Notes: generated by a model not told the origin, from the sequence alone. A DNA stretch of 64,000 nucleotides from Rhizobiales bacterium 2SD (GCA_005502805.1 SCMY01000008.1:1-64000); one strand, 5' to 3'. Positions 46,098 through 55,113 are shown, counted from the stretch's first letter. A program made the numbers and translations.

Positions 46098-46172
46098 CGA
46101 GCCGCCTCCGCTGTCGGGCCGGGCTCGATAGCGCATCGGCGGTGCCGTTCAAACCGGAAAAGAGGAGAGGCC

Positions 46173-46742
46173 ATGACGCCGATCGCCCTGACGCCGCCGG
46201 CCATCGAGCCGGTCTCGCTGTCGGAAGCCAAAGATTTCCTGCGGATCATCGTCGATGATGAAGACGAATTGCTCGGCACCTTGATCACAGCGGCGCGGCT
46301 GATGATCGAGGCCGCCTCCGGGCGCCTGCTGATCGAGCAGGGCTGGCGAATCGTTCTCGATGTCTGGCCGCAGGGCGGTGAGATTCGCTTGCCGCTCTCG
46401 CCACTGCGCAGCCTTACGGCCGCCCGCGTCCATCCCGCTGCGGGCGCTGCCGAGATCGTTGCTTCGGCCTCGCTTGCTCTGGCCGAGGGCTCTGATCCAC
46501 CGCTGATCAAGGTTGCAGGTCCTGTTCCGGCGCCCGGCCGCGCTTACGCTGCGATCGAGATCGATCTCGTCGCCGGCTTCGGCGCGACGCGTGATGCGGT
46601 GCCTGCGCCGCTGCGCCAGGCGGTGCTCAGGTTGGCCTGCCGCTGGTTCGAGCATCGCGGCGACGTGGTCAGCCGCGACGCGGTGCGACTGCCGGCCGAG
46701 ATCGCGGCCTTCGTCGCTCCCTTTCGCCGGGTGAGGCTGTGA
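46173..46742 (+). CDS. GTA head-tail connector (gp6)
   Basis: A 189-aa adaptor of the HK97 gp6 / SPP1 gp15 connector type, which binds beneath the portal. The N-terminus PVSLSEAKDFLRIIVDDEDELLGTLITAAR is typical of the family (phage QLRxxxR-like connectors). AGAGGAGAGG directly upstream of ATG 46173 is a strong ribosome binding site, fitting restart of translation after the antisense protease block. The stop overlaps the next ATG (TGATG). Confidence 0.88.
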   Translation: MTPIALTPPAIEPVSLSEAKDFLRIIVDDEDELLGTLITAARLMIEAASGRLLIEQGWRIVLDVWPQGGEIRLPLSPLRSLTAARVHPAAGAAEIVASASLALAEGSDPPLIKVAGPVPAPGRAYAAIEIDLVAGFGATRDAVPAPLRQAVLRLACRWFEHRGDVVSRDAVRLPAEIAAFVAPFRRVRL

Positions 46743-47089
46743 TGCCTCGCGAGACATCGAAAGGCCGTCGTCCGGTCGGTGCGCTGCGTCGCCGTCTGCT
46801 GCTGGAAGCGCCTGTCGAGACGCCGGATGGCGCCGGCGGGCAGCTCACCGGCTTCGAGACGGTCGCTGCCGTGTGGGCTCAGGTCGAGTGGCTTTCGGGT
46901 AATGAGCGCTGGCGCGGCGAGCGGCCCGAGCAGGCTGCGAGCTACCGTGTCACCCTGCGCTGGCGCGCCGATCTCGATGCCGGCCAGCGCCTGCGCGATG
47001 GTGACCAGGTCTTCGACATCAAGGCGGTCGGCGATCCCGATGACGGCCGCCGGCGCCTCGTCTGCCTGGTCGAGGAGGTCAGCCGATGA
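46742..47089 (+). CDS. GTA head-tail adaptor / head closure protein (gp7)
   Basis: A 115-aa phage head-tail joining protein. The family pattern is LRRRLLLEAPVETPDGAGG near the start, then ETVAAVWAQVEWLSGNE and RWRADLDAGQRLRDGDQVFDI. The start ATG 46742 shares its A with the gp6 stop (TGATG). It closes the portal channel and prepares it for tail attachment. Confidence 0.88.
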   Translation: MPRETSKGRRPVGALRRRLLLEAPVETPDGAGGQLTGFETVAAVWAQVEWLSGNERWRGERPEQAASYRVTLRWRADLDAGQRLRDGDQVFDIKAVGDPDDGRRRLVCLVEEVSR

Positions 47090-47496
47090 GCGACGCCATC
47101 CTGCCGCTGCGGCGCGTCATCCAAGCGCATCTCTCCGGCGATGCCGGGCTGACGGCGTTGATCGGCGCCGGCCGCATCTATGACGAGCCGCCGCGCGCCC
47201 AGAACGGACTCTACGTCGTCCATGGCGAGGTTATGGCCGAGGACTGGTCGACCGGCAGCGATCGCGGCTGTGAGCAGAAGCTCTCCCTCGTCGTCTGGGC
47301 TGGCGAGAGCGCCTCCTCGCGCAAAGCGCTCGAGGCAGCCGCCCGGATCGCCGCGAGTCTGGAAGGAGCTGTCCTCGCGCCGGACGGACACCGGTTGGTC
47401 AATCTCAGCTGGCTGTCCTCGAAGCTGGCGCGCGATCCCAAAACCCATCTGCCGACGGTGACGCTGACCTTCCGGGCCGTCACCGAGACGCTCTGA
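47086..47496 (+). CDS. GTA tail terminator / DUF3168 protein (gp8)
   Basis: A 136-aa DUF3168 protein, the tail-completion family. Its N-terminal helix ILPLRRVIQAHLSGDAGLTALIG and the GRIYDEPP motif are characteristic. ATGA overlap with gp7. It likely forms the ring that caps the tail tube at the head side. Confidence 0.9.
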   Translation: MSDAILPLRRVIQAHLSGDAGLTALIGAGRIYDEPPRAQNGLYVVHGEVMAEDWSTGSDRGCEQKLSLVVWAGESASSRKALEAAARIAASLEGAVLAPDGHRLVNLSWLSSKLARDPKTHLPTVTLTFRAVTETL

Positions 47497-47517
47497 CCCG
47501 CACGAAAGGACCGCTCA

Positions 47518-47928
47518 ATGCCTGCCCAGAAAGGCAAGGACCTCTTGCTCAAGGCTGCCGATGCCGGCGGCACCTTCATAACCGTTGCGGGCCTGCGCGC
47601 CCGCCAGATCGCCTTCAACGCCGAGGCGGTCGACGTCACCCACGCCGAGTCGGCCGGGCGCTGGCGCGAACTGCTGGCCGGCGCCGGAATGCGCCGCGCC
47701 AGCATCAGCGGCGCGGGCATCTTCAAGGACGAGGCATCCGACGCGCTGGTGCGCCAGATCTTCTTCGACGGCACGATCCGCGACTGGCAGGTGATCGTGC
47801 CGGATTTCGGCGTGATCACCGGGCCGTTTCAGCTCTCGACGCTCGAATATCGCGGCGACCATGCCGCCGAGGTCACTTTCGAGCTCTCGCTGGAATCGGC
47901 GGGCCAGCTCTCCTTCACGCTCGCCTGA
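47518..47928 (+). CDS. GTA major tail tube protein (gp9, TP901-1 family)
   Basis: A 136-aa tail tube subunit. The N-terminal AQKGKDLLLKAADAGGTFITVAGLRAR and the VDVTHAESAGRWRELLAGAG segment are typical of TP901-1-like tube proteins. AGGAC lies upstream of ATG 47518. It forms the short hollow tail through which DNA passes. Confidence 0.92.
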   Translation: MPAQKGKDLLLKAADAGGTFITVAGLRARQIAFNAEAVDVTHAESAGRWRELLAGAGMRRASISGAGIFKDEASDALVRQIFFDGTIRDWQVIVPDFGVITGPFQLSTLEYRGDHAAEVTFELSLESAGQLSFTLA

Positions 47929-47939
47929 GGGGAGTCCGC

Positions 47940-48293
47940 ATGGTCAATCGTTACAGGGGCGAGGTCGCCCTGATGGTCGAGGGGCGGGCGCTGCCGATGC
48001 GGCTCACCCTCGGCGCGCTTGCCGAGCTCGAGAGCGCGTTCTCGGTCGAGAACCTGCCGGCGCTGGGCGAGCGTTTCGCCGCGGGCCGGCTCTCGGCACG
48101 CGACATCGCCAGGATCCTGGCTGCCGGGTTGCGTGGAGGTGGCAGCATTCTGACCGCGGACGAGATCGCAGCGCTGCCTTTCGATGGTGGCCTCAACGGC
48201 GCCATCGCCGCCGCGATCGCGCTGCTCGACGCGACCTTCGCTCCGGCGGGGCAGGGAACGGAAGTCCGCCCTCCGCTGCCGCCGGCGGCCTAG
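47940..48293 (+). CDS. GTA gp10 protein (tail assembly chaperone position)
   Basis: A 117-aa protein matching the GTA gp10 family: RYRGEVALMVEGRALPMRLTLGALAELE, then SARDIARILAAGLRGGG. It has the genomic position of the first tail-assembly chaperone (lambda gpG-like) between tube and tape measure. Its TAG stop is followed by a frame (-1 relative to it) encoding the second chaperone, for which no upstream start codon exists. Confidence 0.85.
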   Translation: MVNRYRGEVALMVEGRALPMRLTLGALAELESAFSVENLPALGERFAAGRLSARDIARILAAGLRGGGSILTADEIAALPFDGGLNGAIAAAIALLDATFAPAGQGTEVRPPLPPAA

Positions 48294-48331
48294 GTGCTCC
48301 GGCGGCAATTCCTTTTCCCTGGCGCGAGGTG

Positions 48332-48535
48332 ATGGCCTTCGGGCTCGGGCGTTTGCGCTGGACACCGGACGCCTTCTGGGCCGCCAGCCCGCGCGAGATC
48401 CTCGCCGCGATCGAGGCCTATCGGCCGCCATCGGCGCTCGACCCCCCAACGCGTCCGATGCTCGATGCGTTGATGCGAGCCCATCCGGACCCGATTTCCT
48501 GTGACGATGATTGGAAAGGCCGCATCGATGGCTGA
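48332..48535 (+). CDS. GTA phage tail assembly chaperone (gp10.1)
   Basis: A 67-aa protein if read from ATG 48332: MAFGLGRLRWTPDAFWAASP and a C-terminal DDDWKGRIDG. The conserved FPWREV that normally opens this family is encoded just upstream (48314-48331) in the same frame, but no ATG, GTG or TTG precedes it back into gp10. So either ATG 48332 or the adjacent GTG 48329 is used and the N-terminus is short, or the product arises by -1 frameshift from gp10. It overlaps the tape measure start (ATG 48528). Confidence 0.72.
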   Translation: MAFGLGRLRWTPDAFWAASPREILAAIEAYRPPSALDPPTRPMLDALMRAHPDPISCDDDWKGRIDG

Positions 48536-49118
48536 CGAAGGTGATTCTCTTTCATTCGATTTCGGCGGCCTGCGCACGCTGAACACGCTGACCCAGAGCT
48601 TGAGCAAGGCGGCGCAGTCCTTCGGCAAGTCGATCACCTCCGCTTTCGCCAGCGGCATCGTCGAAGGCAAGCGCTTCGAGGACGTGCTGCGCAGCATCGG
48701 CACCTCGCTCACGCAAACCTTGCTGAAGTCGGCACTGAAGCCATTGCAAGGTGTGATTTCGAGTTGGCTTGGCTCCGGCGTCAACAGTCTGGCCGGACTC
48801 TTTTCCGGCGGGATCGGCGGCGGTGGCGGCCCGCCCGTGACTTTCTTCGCCGATGGCGGCGTCGTCGCCACGCCGTCTTATTTCGCCATGGGGCGCGGGC
48901 TCGGAGTGATGGGCGAACGCGGCGCAGAGGCGATCATGCCTCTCTCGCGCGGCCCTGATGGCAAGCTCGGGGTGCGAGCGGCCGGTGGCAGCGAGCGGCG
49001 CCCCGTCAGCGTCACCGTTCAGGTTTCGACGCCCGATGCCGATAGCTTCCGCCGCTCGGAGGCGCAGGTCTCGGCCGCCATCGCCCGCGCCGTGGCCCGC
49101 GGCAACCGGGCTCTTTGA
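48528..49118 (+). CDS. GTA tail tape measure protein (gp11)
   Basis: A 196-aa short tape measure protein. It has a helical N-terminal half (TLTQSLSKAAQSFGKSITSAFASG, broken here only for reference), a hydrophobic glycine-rich centre (NSLAGLFSGGIGGGGG) and the conserved ADGGVV, then MGERGAEAIMPLSRGPDGKLGV, of phage tape-measure C-termini. ATG 48528 has GGAAAGG upstream and overlaps the previous stop. The small size predicts a short tail, in line with GTAs. Confidence 0.87.
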   Translation: MADEGDSLSFDFGGLRTLNTLTQSLSKAAQSFGKSITSAFASGIVEGKRFEDVLRSIGTSLTQTLLKSALKPLQGVISSWLGSGVNSLAGLFSGGIGGGGGPPVTFFADGGVVATPSYFAMGRGLGVMGERGAEAIMPLSRGPDGKLGVRAAGGSERRPVSVTVQVSTPDADSFRRSEAQVSAAIARAVARGNRAL

Positions 49119-49146
49119 CCCTCAGCACCATGGCAGGAGAGGCGGC

Positions 49147-49788
49147 ATGAGCGGCTTCCATGAGGTGCGCTTCCCGACGGGAATCGCCCGCGGCGCCCGC
49201 GGCGGGCCGGAGAGACTGACCCAGGTGGTGACCCTGGCTTCGGGCCGGGAGGTTCGCAACAGCCGCTGGGCCCATTCACGGCGACGCTACGATGCCGGCT
49301 TCGGCATCCGCACGCTCGATGCGCTCGGCGAGGTCGTCGCCTTCTTCGAGGAGCGGCGCGGCCGGCTCTACGGTTTCCGCTGGCGCGACCAGCTCGACTG
49401 GAAGAGCTGTGCGCCCTCGGCGACGCCCGCGGCGAGCGATCAGCAGATCGGAGTGGGCGATGGCGCGACCCGGGCCTTCCAGCTCTGCAAACTTTATGGC
49501 GGCCTGCATGCGCCCTATGTCCGCCGCATCAGCAAGCCGGTTGCCGGTACGGTGCTGATCGCGCTCGACGGCGTGGTGCAGGCACAGCCGACGGCTGTCT
49601 CCTGCGATCACGCCACGGGGCAGGTCACCTTCGCCTCCGGCCATGCCCCGTCTGTGGGCGCCGTCGTCAGCGCCGGCTTTGCCTTCGACGTACCCGTGCG
49701 CTTCGACGCCGACATGATCGAGGTCGATCTGTCGGCTTTCGAGGCGGGCGACATCCCCAAGATCCCGATCGTCGAGATCGCCGATTAA
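49147..49788 (+). CDS. GTA DUF2460 distal tail protein (gp12)
   Basis: A 213-aa DUF2460 protein: FHEVRFPTGIARGARGGPER at the start, RRRYDAGFGIRTLDALGEVVAFFE in the middle and a C-terminal VRFDADMIEVDLS. In GTAs this is a distal tail or baseplate component at the end of the tube. AGAGG precedes ATG 49147. Confidence 0.92.
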   Translation: MSGFHEVRFPTGIARGARGGPERLTQVVTLASGREVRNSRWAHSRRRYDAGFGIRTLDALGEVVAFFEERRGRLYGFRWRDQLDWKSCAPSATPAASDQQIGVGDGATRAFQLCKLYGGLHAPYVRRISKPVAGTVLIALDGVVQAQPTAVSCDHATGQVTFASGHAPSVGAVVSAGFAFDVPVRFDADMIEVDLSAFEAGDIPKIPIVEIAD

Positions 49789-49798
49789 AGGCTTTGCC

Positions 49799-50689
49799 AT
49801 GCGGACATTATCCCCCGAACTCGCCGCGCATGTCGCGGGCGAGGCGACGACGCTGTGCCGCTGCTGGAGTCTGACCCGCCGGGATGGCGCGGTGTTGGGC
49901 TTCACCGATCATGACCGCGATCTTGGTTTCGACAGCATTCTGTTCCGCGCGAATGCCGGCCTCGAAGCCGCCGAATCCAGTTCCGAACTCGGCTTCGCAA
50001 CTAGCGGCGGCGAGGTGCTCGGAGCCCTGGCCGCGAGCGGGCTGAGCGAGGCGGACCTGTCACGCGGCCTATTCGACGATGCTCGTATCTCGCTCTGGCT
50101 GGTCAATTGGGCCGATCCCAGCCAGCGCACCTTGCTGGAAGCCGGCTTCGTCGGGGAGGTGAAGCGCAGCGACAGCCATTTCACCGCCGAGATGCGGGGG
50201 CTTGGCAAGGCCTTCGACGAAGAGCGTGGCCGGCTCTACACGGCGAGCTGCTCCGCCGATCTGGGAGATGCCCGCTGCGGTGTCACTCCGGGGGCCTCAT
50301 CGGCGACCGTTGCGGCGACCGATGGACGGCTGTCGATCACGGCCCACGCGCTGTCTGGCCATGCCGATGGACATTTCAGCGGCGGCCGGCTCGTCTTCAC
50401 CGCGGGCGACAATACCGGCTTCGCCACCGAGATTCGCAGCCACCGCACGGATGGAGGAACCGCCGCGCTGCAGCTCTGGCAGGCGACGCCGCGGCCGATC
50501 GCCGTCGGCGACGCTTTCACGGCCCAGGCCGGTTGTGACAAGCGCTTTGCCACCTGCAGGGACAAGTTCGGCAACGGCGTCAACTTTCGCGGCTTCCCCC
50601 ATCTTCCCGGCAACGACTTCATCATCGGCGGCACCGGGGCCGGTAGTCCCGGCGCAGGGCCGTTCGATGGCGGGAGCCTGTTCCGATGA
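49799..50689 (+). CDS. GTA DUF2163 / BR0599-family tail hub protein (gp13)
   Basis: A 296-aa protein of the DUF2163 family with the C-terminal BR0599 region. The N-terminus CRCWSLTRRDGAVLGFTDHDRDL is diagnostic. Cysteines (YTASCSADLGDARCGV and QAGCDKRFATCRDKFGN) fit the iron-sulfur-like centre proposed for this family's hub proteins. It overlaps the gp14 start by 4 bases. Confidence 0.92.
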   Translation: MRTLSPELAAHVAGEATTLCRCWSLTRRDGAVLGFTDHDRDLGFDSILFRANAGLEAAESSSELGFATSGGEVLGALAASGLSEADLSRGLFDDARISLWLVNWADPSQRTLLEAGFVGEVKRSDSHFTAEMRGLGKAFDEERGRLYTASCSADLGDARCGVTPGASSATVAATDGRLSITAHALSGHADGHFSGGRLVFTAGDNTGFATEIRSHRTDGGTAALQLWQATPRPIAVGDAFTAQAGCDKRFATCRDKFGNGVNFRGFPHLPGNDFIIGGTGAGSPGAGPFDGGSLFR

Positions 50690-51132
50690 CGGGCCGCGAT
50701 ACGACACGCGAGCGGATCCTCGCAGCCGCGCGTACCTGGCTTGGCACGCCCTATCATCATCAGGCGTCATTGCGTGGGGTGGGGTGTGATTGCCTTGGCC
50801 TGGTGCGCGGCATCTGGCGCGATCTCTACGGGAGCGAGCCCGAGCCGACGCCCCCCTATTCGCCCTATTGGGCACAGCAGGGAGGGGGCGAGACGCTGGC
50901 GTGGGCCGCAGAGCGGCATCTGCATCCGACCGCCGTCGAAGCCGTCTTGCCGGGCGATGTCCTGCTCTTCCGTTGGCGGATGCACCTGCCGGCGGCTCAC
51001 TGCGCCATCCTCATCGAACCCGATCGCATCCTGCACGCCCATGATGGCGCTGCGGTCGGCGAGGTCGCCTTCACCAGCTGGTGGCGCCGCCATCTCAGCC
51101 ATGCCTTCGCCTTTCCGGAGCTCGACGCCTGA
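50686..51132 (+). CDS. GTA NlpC/P60 cell wall peptidase (gp14)
   Basis: A 148-aa NlpC/P60 peptidase. The catalytic cysteine lies in GVGCDCLGLVRG and the histidine in PAAHCAILIE, with a further HAHD. It probably digests recipient peptidoglycan during DNA delivery. ATGA overlap with gp13 and TGATG overlap with gp15. Confidence 0.92.
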   Translation: MTGRDTTRERILAAARTWLGTPYHHQASLRGVGCDCLGLVRGIWRDLYGSEPEPTPPYSPYWAQQGGGETLAWAAERHLHPTAVEAVLPGDVLLFRWRMHLPAAHCAILIEPDRILHAHDGAAVGEVAFTSWWRRHLSHAFAFPELDA

Positions 51133-54100
51133 TGGCCACGCTTGTTCTGCAGGTTGCCGGTTCGGTTCTCGGTGCTGCCGTTGGCGGGCCGTTCGGCGCA
51201 ATCCTGGGCCGCTCGCTGGGCGCGCTCGCGGGCGCCAGGCTAGACCAGGGGCTGTTCGGCAGCGGTGGCGGCACGCGCATCGTCGAGGGGCCTCGCCTCA
51301 AGGAGATCGACGGCATCGCCTCGACCGAAGGGGCGCCGATCCCGCGCGTCTATGGCAGAGTCAGGCTCGGGGGCCAGCTGATCTGGGCGACGCGCTTCGA
51401 GGAGGAGGTGACGACCACCGTCACCCGGACCAAAGCCGGTGGCAAGGGCGGGCAGAAGGCGCAGAAGACCTACGAGACGACCTACAGCTACTACGCCAAC
51501 CTCGCAGTCGCGATCTGCGAGGGACCGATCGCCTTCGTTCGCCGCATCTGGGCCGATGGGCGCGAGGTCGATTTCAACGCCGTGACCCTTCGGATTCATC
51601 GCGGTTTCGAGAACCAGGAGCCCGATCCGCTGATCGCTGCCAAGGAGGCCGGTGCCGCCCCGGCCTATCGCGGCGCGGCCTATGTCGTGTTCGAGCGCTT
51701 TCCGCTCGCTGCCTACGGCAATCGCGTGCCGCAGTTCTCCTTCGAGATGGTGCGTGTGGTGCCGGGCCTGGGCGAGATGATCCGTGCCGTGACGCTGATC
51801 CCCGGCGCGAGCGAGTTCGTCTATCATCCGACCTTGGTCAGCCAGGAGCCCGAGGCCGGCGTCACCATCGCCGAGAACCGCCACCAGCTGCACAGCGCAA
51901 GCGATGTCGATGGCGCCGTCGGCCATCTGCTGGCGCTCTGCCCGAATCTGCGGCGCATCTCGCTCGTCGTCAGCTGGTTCGGCGACGATCTGCGGGCCGG
52001 GCACTGCACCATCGCGCCGCGCGTCGAGATCGCCGAGAAGAATACGCCCGATATGCTTTGGTCCGTCGCCGGCCTCGACCGCGCAGGCACGCGCCTGGTC
52101 AGCCAGTCGAGCGGCCGGCCCGCCTATGGCGGTACGCCGTCGGACGGGAGCGTGATTGCACTGATCCGGCGCTTGCGCCTCGTCTACGGGATCGAGGTGG
52201 TACTCTACCCCTTCGTGATGATGGATGTACCAACCGACAATGCGCTGATCGACCCTCATACCGGCAACGCCTCCCAGCCGCCCTATCCCTGGCGCGGCCG
52301 TATCACGTGCTCACCGGCTCCGGGCCAATCCGGCTCGCCGGACGGCACGTCGGTGGCGGGGGAGCAGATCGAGAGTTTTCTCGGCACCGCGGCGGCCGCC
52401 GATTTCTCGCTCGACGGCGAAGAAGTCGTCTGTGCCGTGCCAGGCGAGTGGAGCTTCCGGCGGGCGGTGCTTCACGCGGCGATGCTAGCCAAGGCCGCCG
52501 GCGGCGTCGAAGGGTTCATCATCGGTTCCGAGCTGGTCGGGTTGACCCGCGTGCGCGCGGCTCCGGGCTCCTACCCGATGGTCGACGGGCTGGTCGCGCT
52601 TGCGGCTGAGGTCCGCGCCATCCTCCCGGCTCCGACAAAGCTGGTCTATGCCGCCGACTGGACCGAATACGGCGCCCATGCGCGCGATGGCGGGCACGAA
52701 CTCCGCTTCCCACTCGACCCGCTTTGGGCGAGTCCGCATATCGACGCGATCGGTATCGATTATTACGCACCGCTCTCCGACTGGCGCGACACGCCGGATC
52801 ATGCCGATCTCGCTATCGCTCGCGGCTCCGCCGACGTCGATTATCTGCGAAGCGGCCTGACCTCCGGCGAGGGCTATGACTGGCACTATGCCGATCTCGC
52901 CGGCCGCCAGGCCCAGATGCGCCAGCCGATCACGGATGCGGCTTTCGGCAAGCCTTGGGCGTTTCGGCAAAAGGATTTGCCGAACTGGTGGTTGAACGAG
53001 CATGTCGAACGGTTGGGCGGCGCCGAGATCGGAGCGACCGGCTGGTCGCCAGGCTCGAAGCCGATCTGGCTGACCGAGATCGGCCTGCCAGCGGTGGACA
53101 AGGGTGGCAATTCACCGAACGTCTTTCCCGATCCGAAATCGATCGATGGCGGCTATCCCCATTTCTCGACGAGGGCGCGCGATGATCTCGTTCAGGCTCG
53201 CGGCCTGGAGGCGATCCTCTCAGGCTTCGATCCCGCGCTCCCGGGCTTCGAGCCGCAGCGCAATCCGATCTCGCCTTCGCTCGGTTTCCGCATGGTCGAC
53301 CCGGCCAACATCTTCGTCTGGACCTGGGACGCCAGGCCGTTTCCGGCGTTCCCCGATCTGATCTCGGTCTGGACCGACGGAGCGAACTATCAGACTGGTC
53401 ATTGGATCAACGGCCGCCTCGAAGGCGCGACGCTCGACCGGCTGGTACGGGCGATCCTGGCCGACTACGGACTGCCGACCCCGGACGAAATCGCCATCGA
53501 CGGTTTCGTCGACGGCTATGTCCTCGATCGGCCGATTTCGGCGCGGCAGGCAATGGAGCCGCTCTCGCAAACCTTCGGCTTCGACGCCGTCATGTCTTCC
53601 GGAAGACTCACGTTTCGCGGGCGCGCCGCCACCGTCGCGCAGATGCTCTCCGCGAATGATCTGGTGCTCGACCGCGACGGCCAGCCCTATGAGTTGCGCC
53701 GGGCAGAGGAAAGCGAGCTGCCGCGCGAGCTGCGGCTGATCCATGTCGATGGGAACAACGACTACCGCCAGGTCGCTGCCCGCTCGCGGCGCCTTGCCGG
53801 GGCGGCACGGCGTGAGAACGCTCTCGAACTGCCGGTGGTCACGCGCAGAGCCGAAGGCCAGCGCCTTGCCGATCAGCGGCTTCAGGAGATCTGGGCGGGC
53901 CGTGAGACGCTTGAGCTCGAATTGTCGCCGCGTTGCATAGCCCTGGAGGCCGGGGATGTTGTCTCGCTCGATGTGGCCGGCCAACTGCGCCTGTTCCGAC
54001 TGACGCGCATCAGCGACGGTCAGACGCGACGAGCCAGCGCCCGCTCGGTCGAGCCGGCCATCTATCGCGGCGCGACCCTGGGCGTGGACGAAGAGCCTCG

Positions 54101-55061
54101 GCCAAGGGTGATCCCCCGGATCGCAGGACGTCCGGATGCGGTGATCCTAGACATGCCCATCGCACGGGAGAATCCCCCGCCTTTGCAATGCCTCGCGGCG
54201 TTCGCCGACCCCTGGCCCGGGGGGCTCGCGATCTGGCGCGCTGCCGAAGGCACGCCGTTCGTGCTGGCTGGCGTCGTCGCCATCCCGTCGATCATGGGTG
54301 AAACGCTGAATCCGCTCCTACCCGGGCCGCTCTGGAGGATCGACCGGCAGGCCACGCTCGATGTCCGTCTGCGTGGCGGCAGCCTTGCCGCGGTCTCGCT
54401 GGAGGAGGCGCTCGCCGGCGCCAACGCGCTCGCCCTGAGCGACGCGGCAGGGGAGGTCGAAATTCTGACTGCAGCACGGGTCGAGCTGATTGGTCCGCGG
54501 ACATTTCGACTGTCACAGCTGGTACGCGGACTCGGTGGCTCCGAACCGATGGCTGCGCGGACATTGGCTGCCGGGGCGCGCGTGATCGTACTCGACGGGG
54601 CGGCGGTCCCACTGACGACGAGCCTTGACGATGCCGGCCGGCATCTGCGCTATCGGGTTGGCCCGCTCGACGCCGATGTCGCCTCCGGATCGATGCGCGA
54701 ACTCTCCACGACGATAGGAACCGCGCCATTGCGCCCACTCGCGCCGGTCCGCGTCCAGGCTCGGCGCCTCTTGTCGGGGATCGCGTTGAGTTGGATCCGG
54801 CGCAGCCGCATCGACGGCGATTCCTGGGACGCGGTCGAGATCCCGCTCGGCGAAGAGATCGAACGCTACCAAGTGACGATTCGCGCTGGCGGCAGCGTGC
54901 GCCGGATCGTGGAGGTCGGCACGCCAGCGATGCTCTACGCGTCGGCAGAGGAGATCGCTGATTTTGGCGGCCCGCAGGCACAGCTCGACATCGAGCTCGC
55001 GCAGCTCAGCACCGCAGCTGGCCTCGGATTGGCTCGGCGTGGACTCGTCACGGTTCGTTGA
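51132..55061 (+). CDS. GTA host-specificity / megatron protein (gp15)
   Basis: A 1309-aa tail hub and fibre-base protein, the largest in the cluster. It begins with a glycine-rich hydrophobic segment (VLGAAVGGPFGAILG). A GTA TIM-barrel-like domain lies at about residues 400-720 (VYAADWTEYGAH, GIDYYAPLSDWRDTPDH, WLTEIGLPAVDKGGN), followed by a Phage-tail_3 domain (about 780-960) and C-terminal domains. ATG 51132 overlaps the gp14 stop. It anchors receptor-binding proteins encoded elsewhere. Length is as in other GTAs. Confidence 0.93.
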   Translation: MATLVLQVAGSVLGAAVGGPFGAILGRSLGALAGARLDQGLFGSGGGTRIVEGPRLKEIDGIASTEGAPIPRVYGRVRLGGQLIWATRFEEEVTTTVTRTKAGGKGGQKAQKTYETTYSYYANLAVAICEGPIAFVRRIWADGREVDFNAVTLRIHRGFENQEPDPLIAAKEAGAAPAYRGAAYVVFERFPLAAYGNRVPQFSFEMVRVVPGLGEMIRAVTLIPGASEFVYHPTLVSQEPEAGVTIAENRHQLHSASDVDGAVGHLLALCPNLRRISLVVSWFGDDLRAGHCTIAPRVEIAEKNTPDMLWSVAGLDRAGTRLVSQSSGRPAYGGTPSDGSVIALIRRLRLVYGIEVVLYPFVMMDVPTDNALIDPHTGNASQPPYPWRGRITCSPAPGQSGSPDGTSVAGEQIESFLGTAAAADFSLDGEEVVCAVPGEWSFRRAVLHAAMLAKAAGGVEGFIIGSELVGLTRVRAAPGSYPMVDGLVALAAEVRAILPAPTKLVYAADWTEYGAHARDGGHELRFPLDPLWASPHIDAIGIDYYAPLSDWRDTPDHADLAIARGSADVDYLRSGLTSGEGYDWHYADLAGRQAQMRQPITDAAFGKPWAFRQKDLPNWWLNEHVERLGGAEIGATGWSPGSKPIWLTEIGLPAVDKGGNSPNVFPDPKSIDGGYPHFSTRARDDLVQARGLEAILSGFDPALPGFEPQRNPISPSLGFRMVDPANIFVWTWDARPFPAFPDLISVWTDGANYQTGHWINGRLEGATLDRLVRAILADYGLPTPDEIAIDGFVDGYVLDRPISARQAMEPLSQTFGFDAVMSSGRLTFRGRAATVAQMLSANDLVLDRDGQPYELRRAEESELPRELRLIHVDGNNDYRQVAARSRRLAGAARRENALELPVVTRRAEGQRLADQRLQEIWAGRETLELELSPRCIALEAGDVVSLDVAGQLRLFRLTRISDGQTRRASARSVEPAIYRGATLGVDEEPRPRVIPRIAGRPDAVILDMPIARENPPPLQCLAAFADPWPGGLAIWRAAEGTPFVLAGVVAIPSIMGETLNPLLPGPLWRIDRQATLDVRLRGGSLAAVSLEEALAGANALALSDAAGEVEILTAARVELIGPRTFRLSQLVRGLGGSEPMAARTLAAGARVIVLDGAAVPLTTSLDDAGRHLRYRVGPLDADVASGSMRELSTTIGTAPLRPLAPVRVQARRLLSGIALSWIRRSRIDGDSWDAVEIPLGEEIERYQVTIRAGGSVRRIVEVGTPAMLYASAEEIADFGGPQAQLDIELAQLSTAAGLGLARRGLVTVR

Positions 55062-55113
55062 GCTAGCCTCACGCTGATGTTCATGGCGCATTCACGCGTA
55101 CCGGGCTAGCCCA

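Noticed and set aside
44674-46152. 492-codon minus-strand frame spanning both protease genes
   Set aside because: Another frame of the same strand as the two proteases; it is Arg/Pro-rich without motifs, whereas the protease frames have signal peptides, triads and disulfides.
50741-52609. 622-codon plus-strand frame crossing gp14 and gp15
   Set aside because: An Arg/Pro-rich out-of-frame shadow. gp14 and gp15 have recognisable domains and a TGATG junction.
39371-55061. active temperate prophage
   Set aside because: No integrase, repressor, replication, lysis genes or attachment repeats were seen, while the gene order is that of the RcGTA family.
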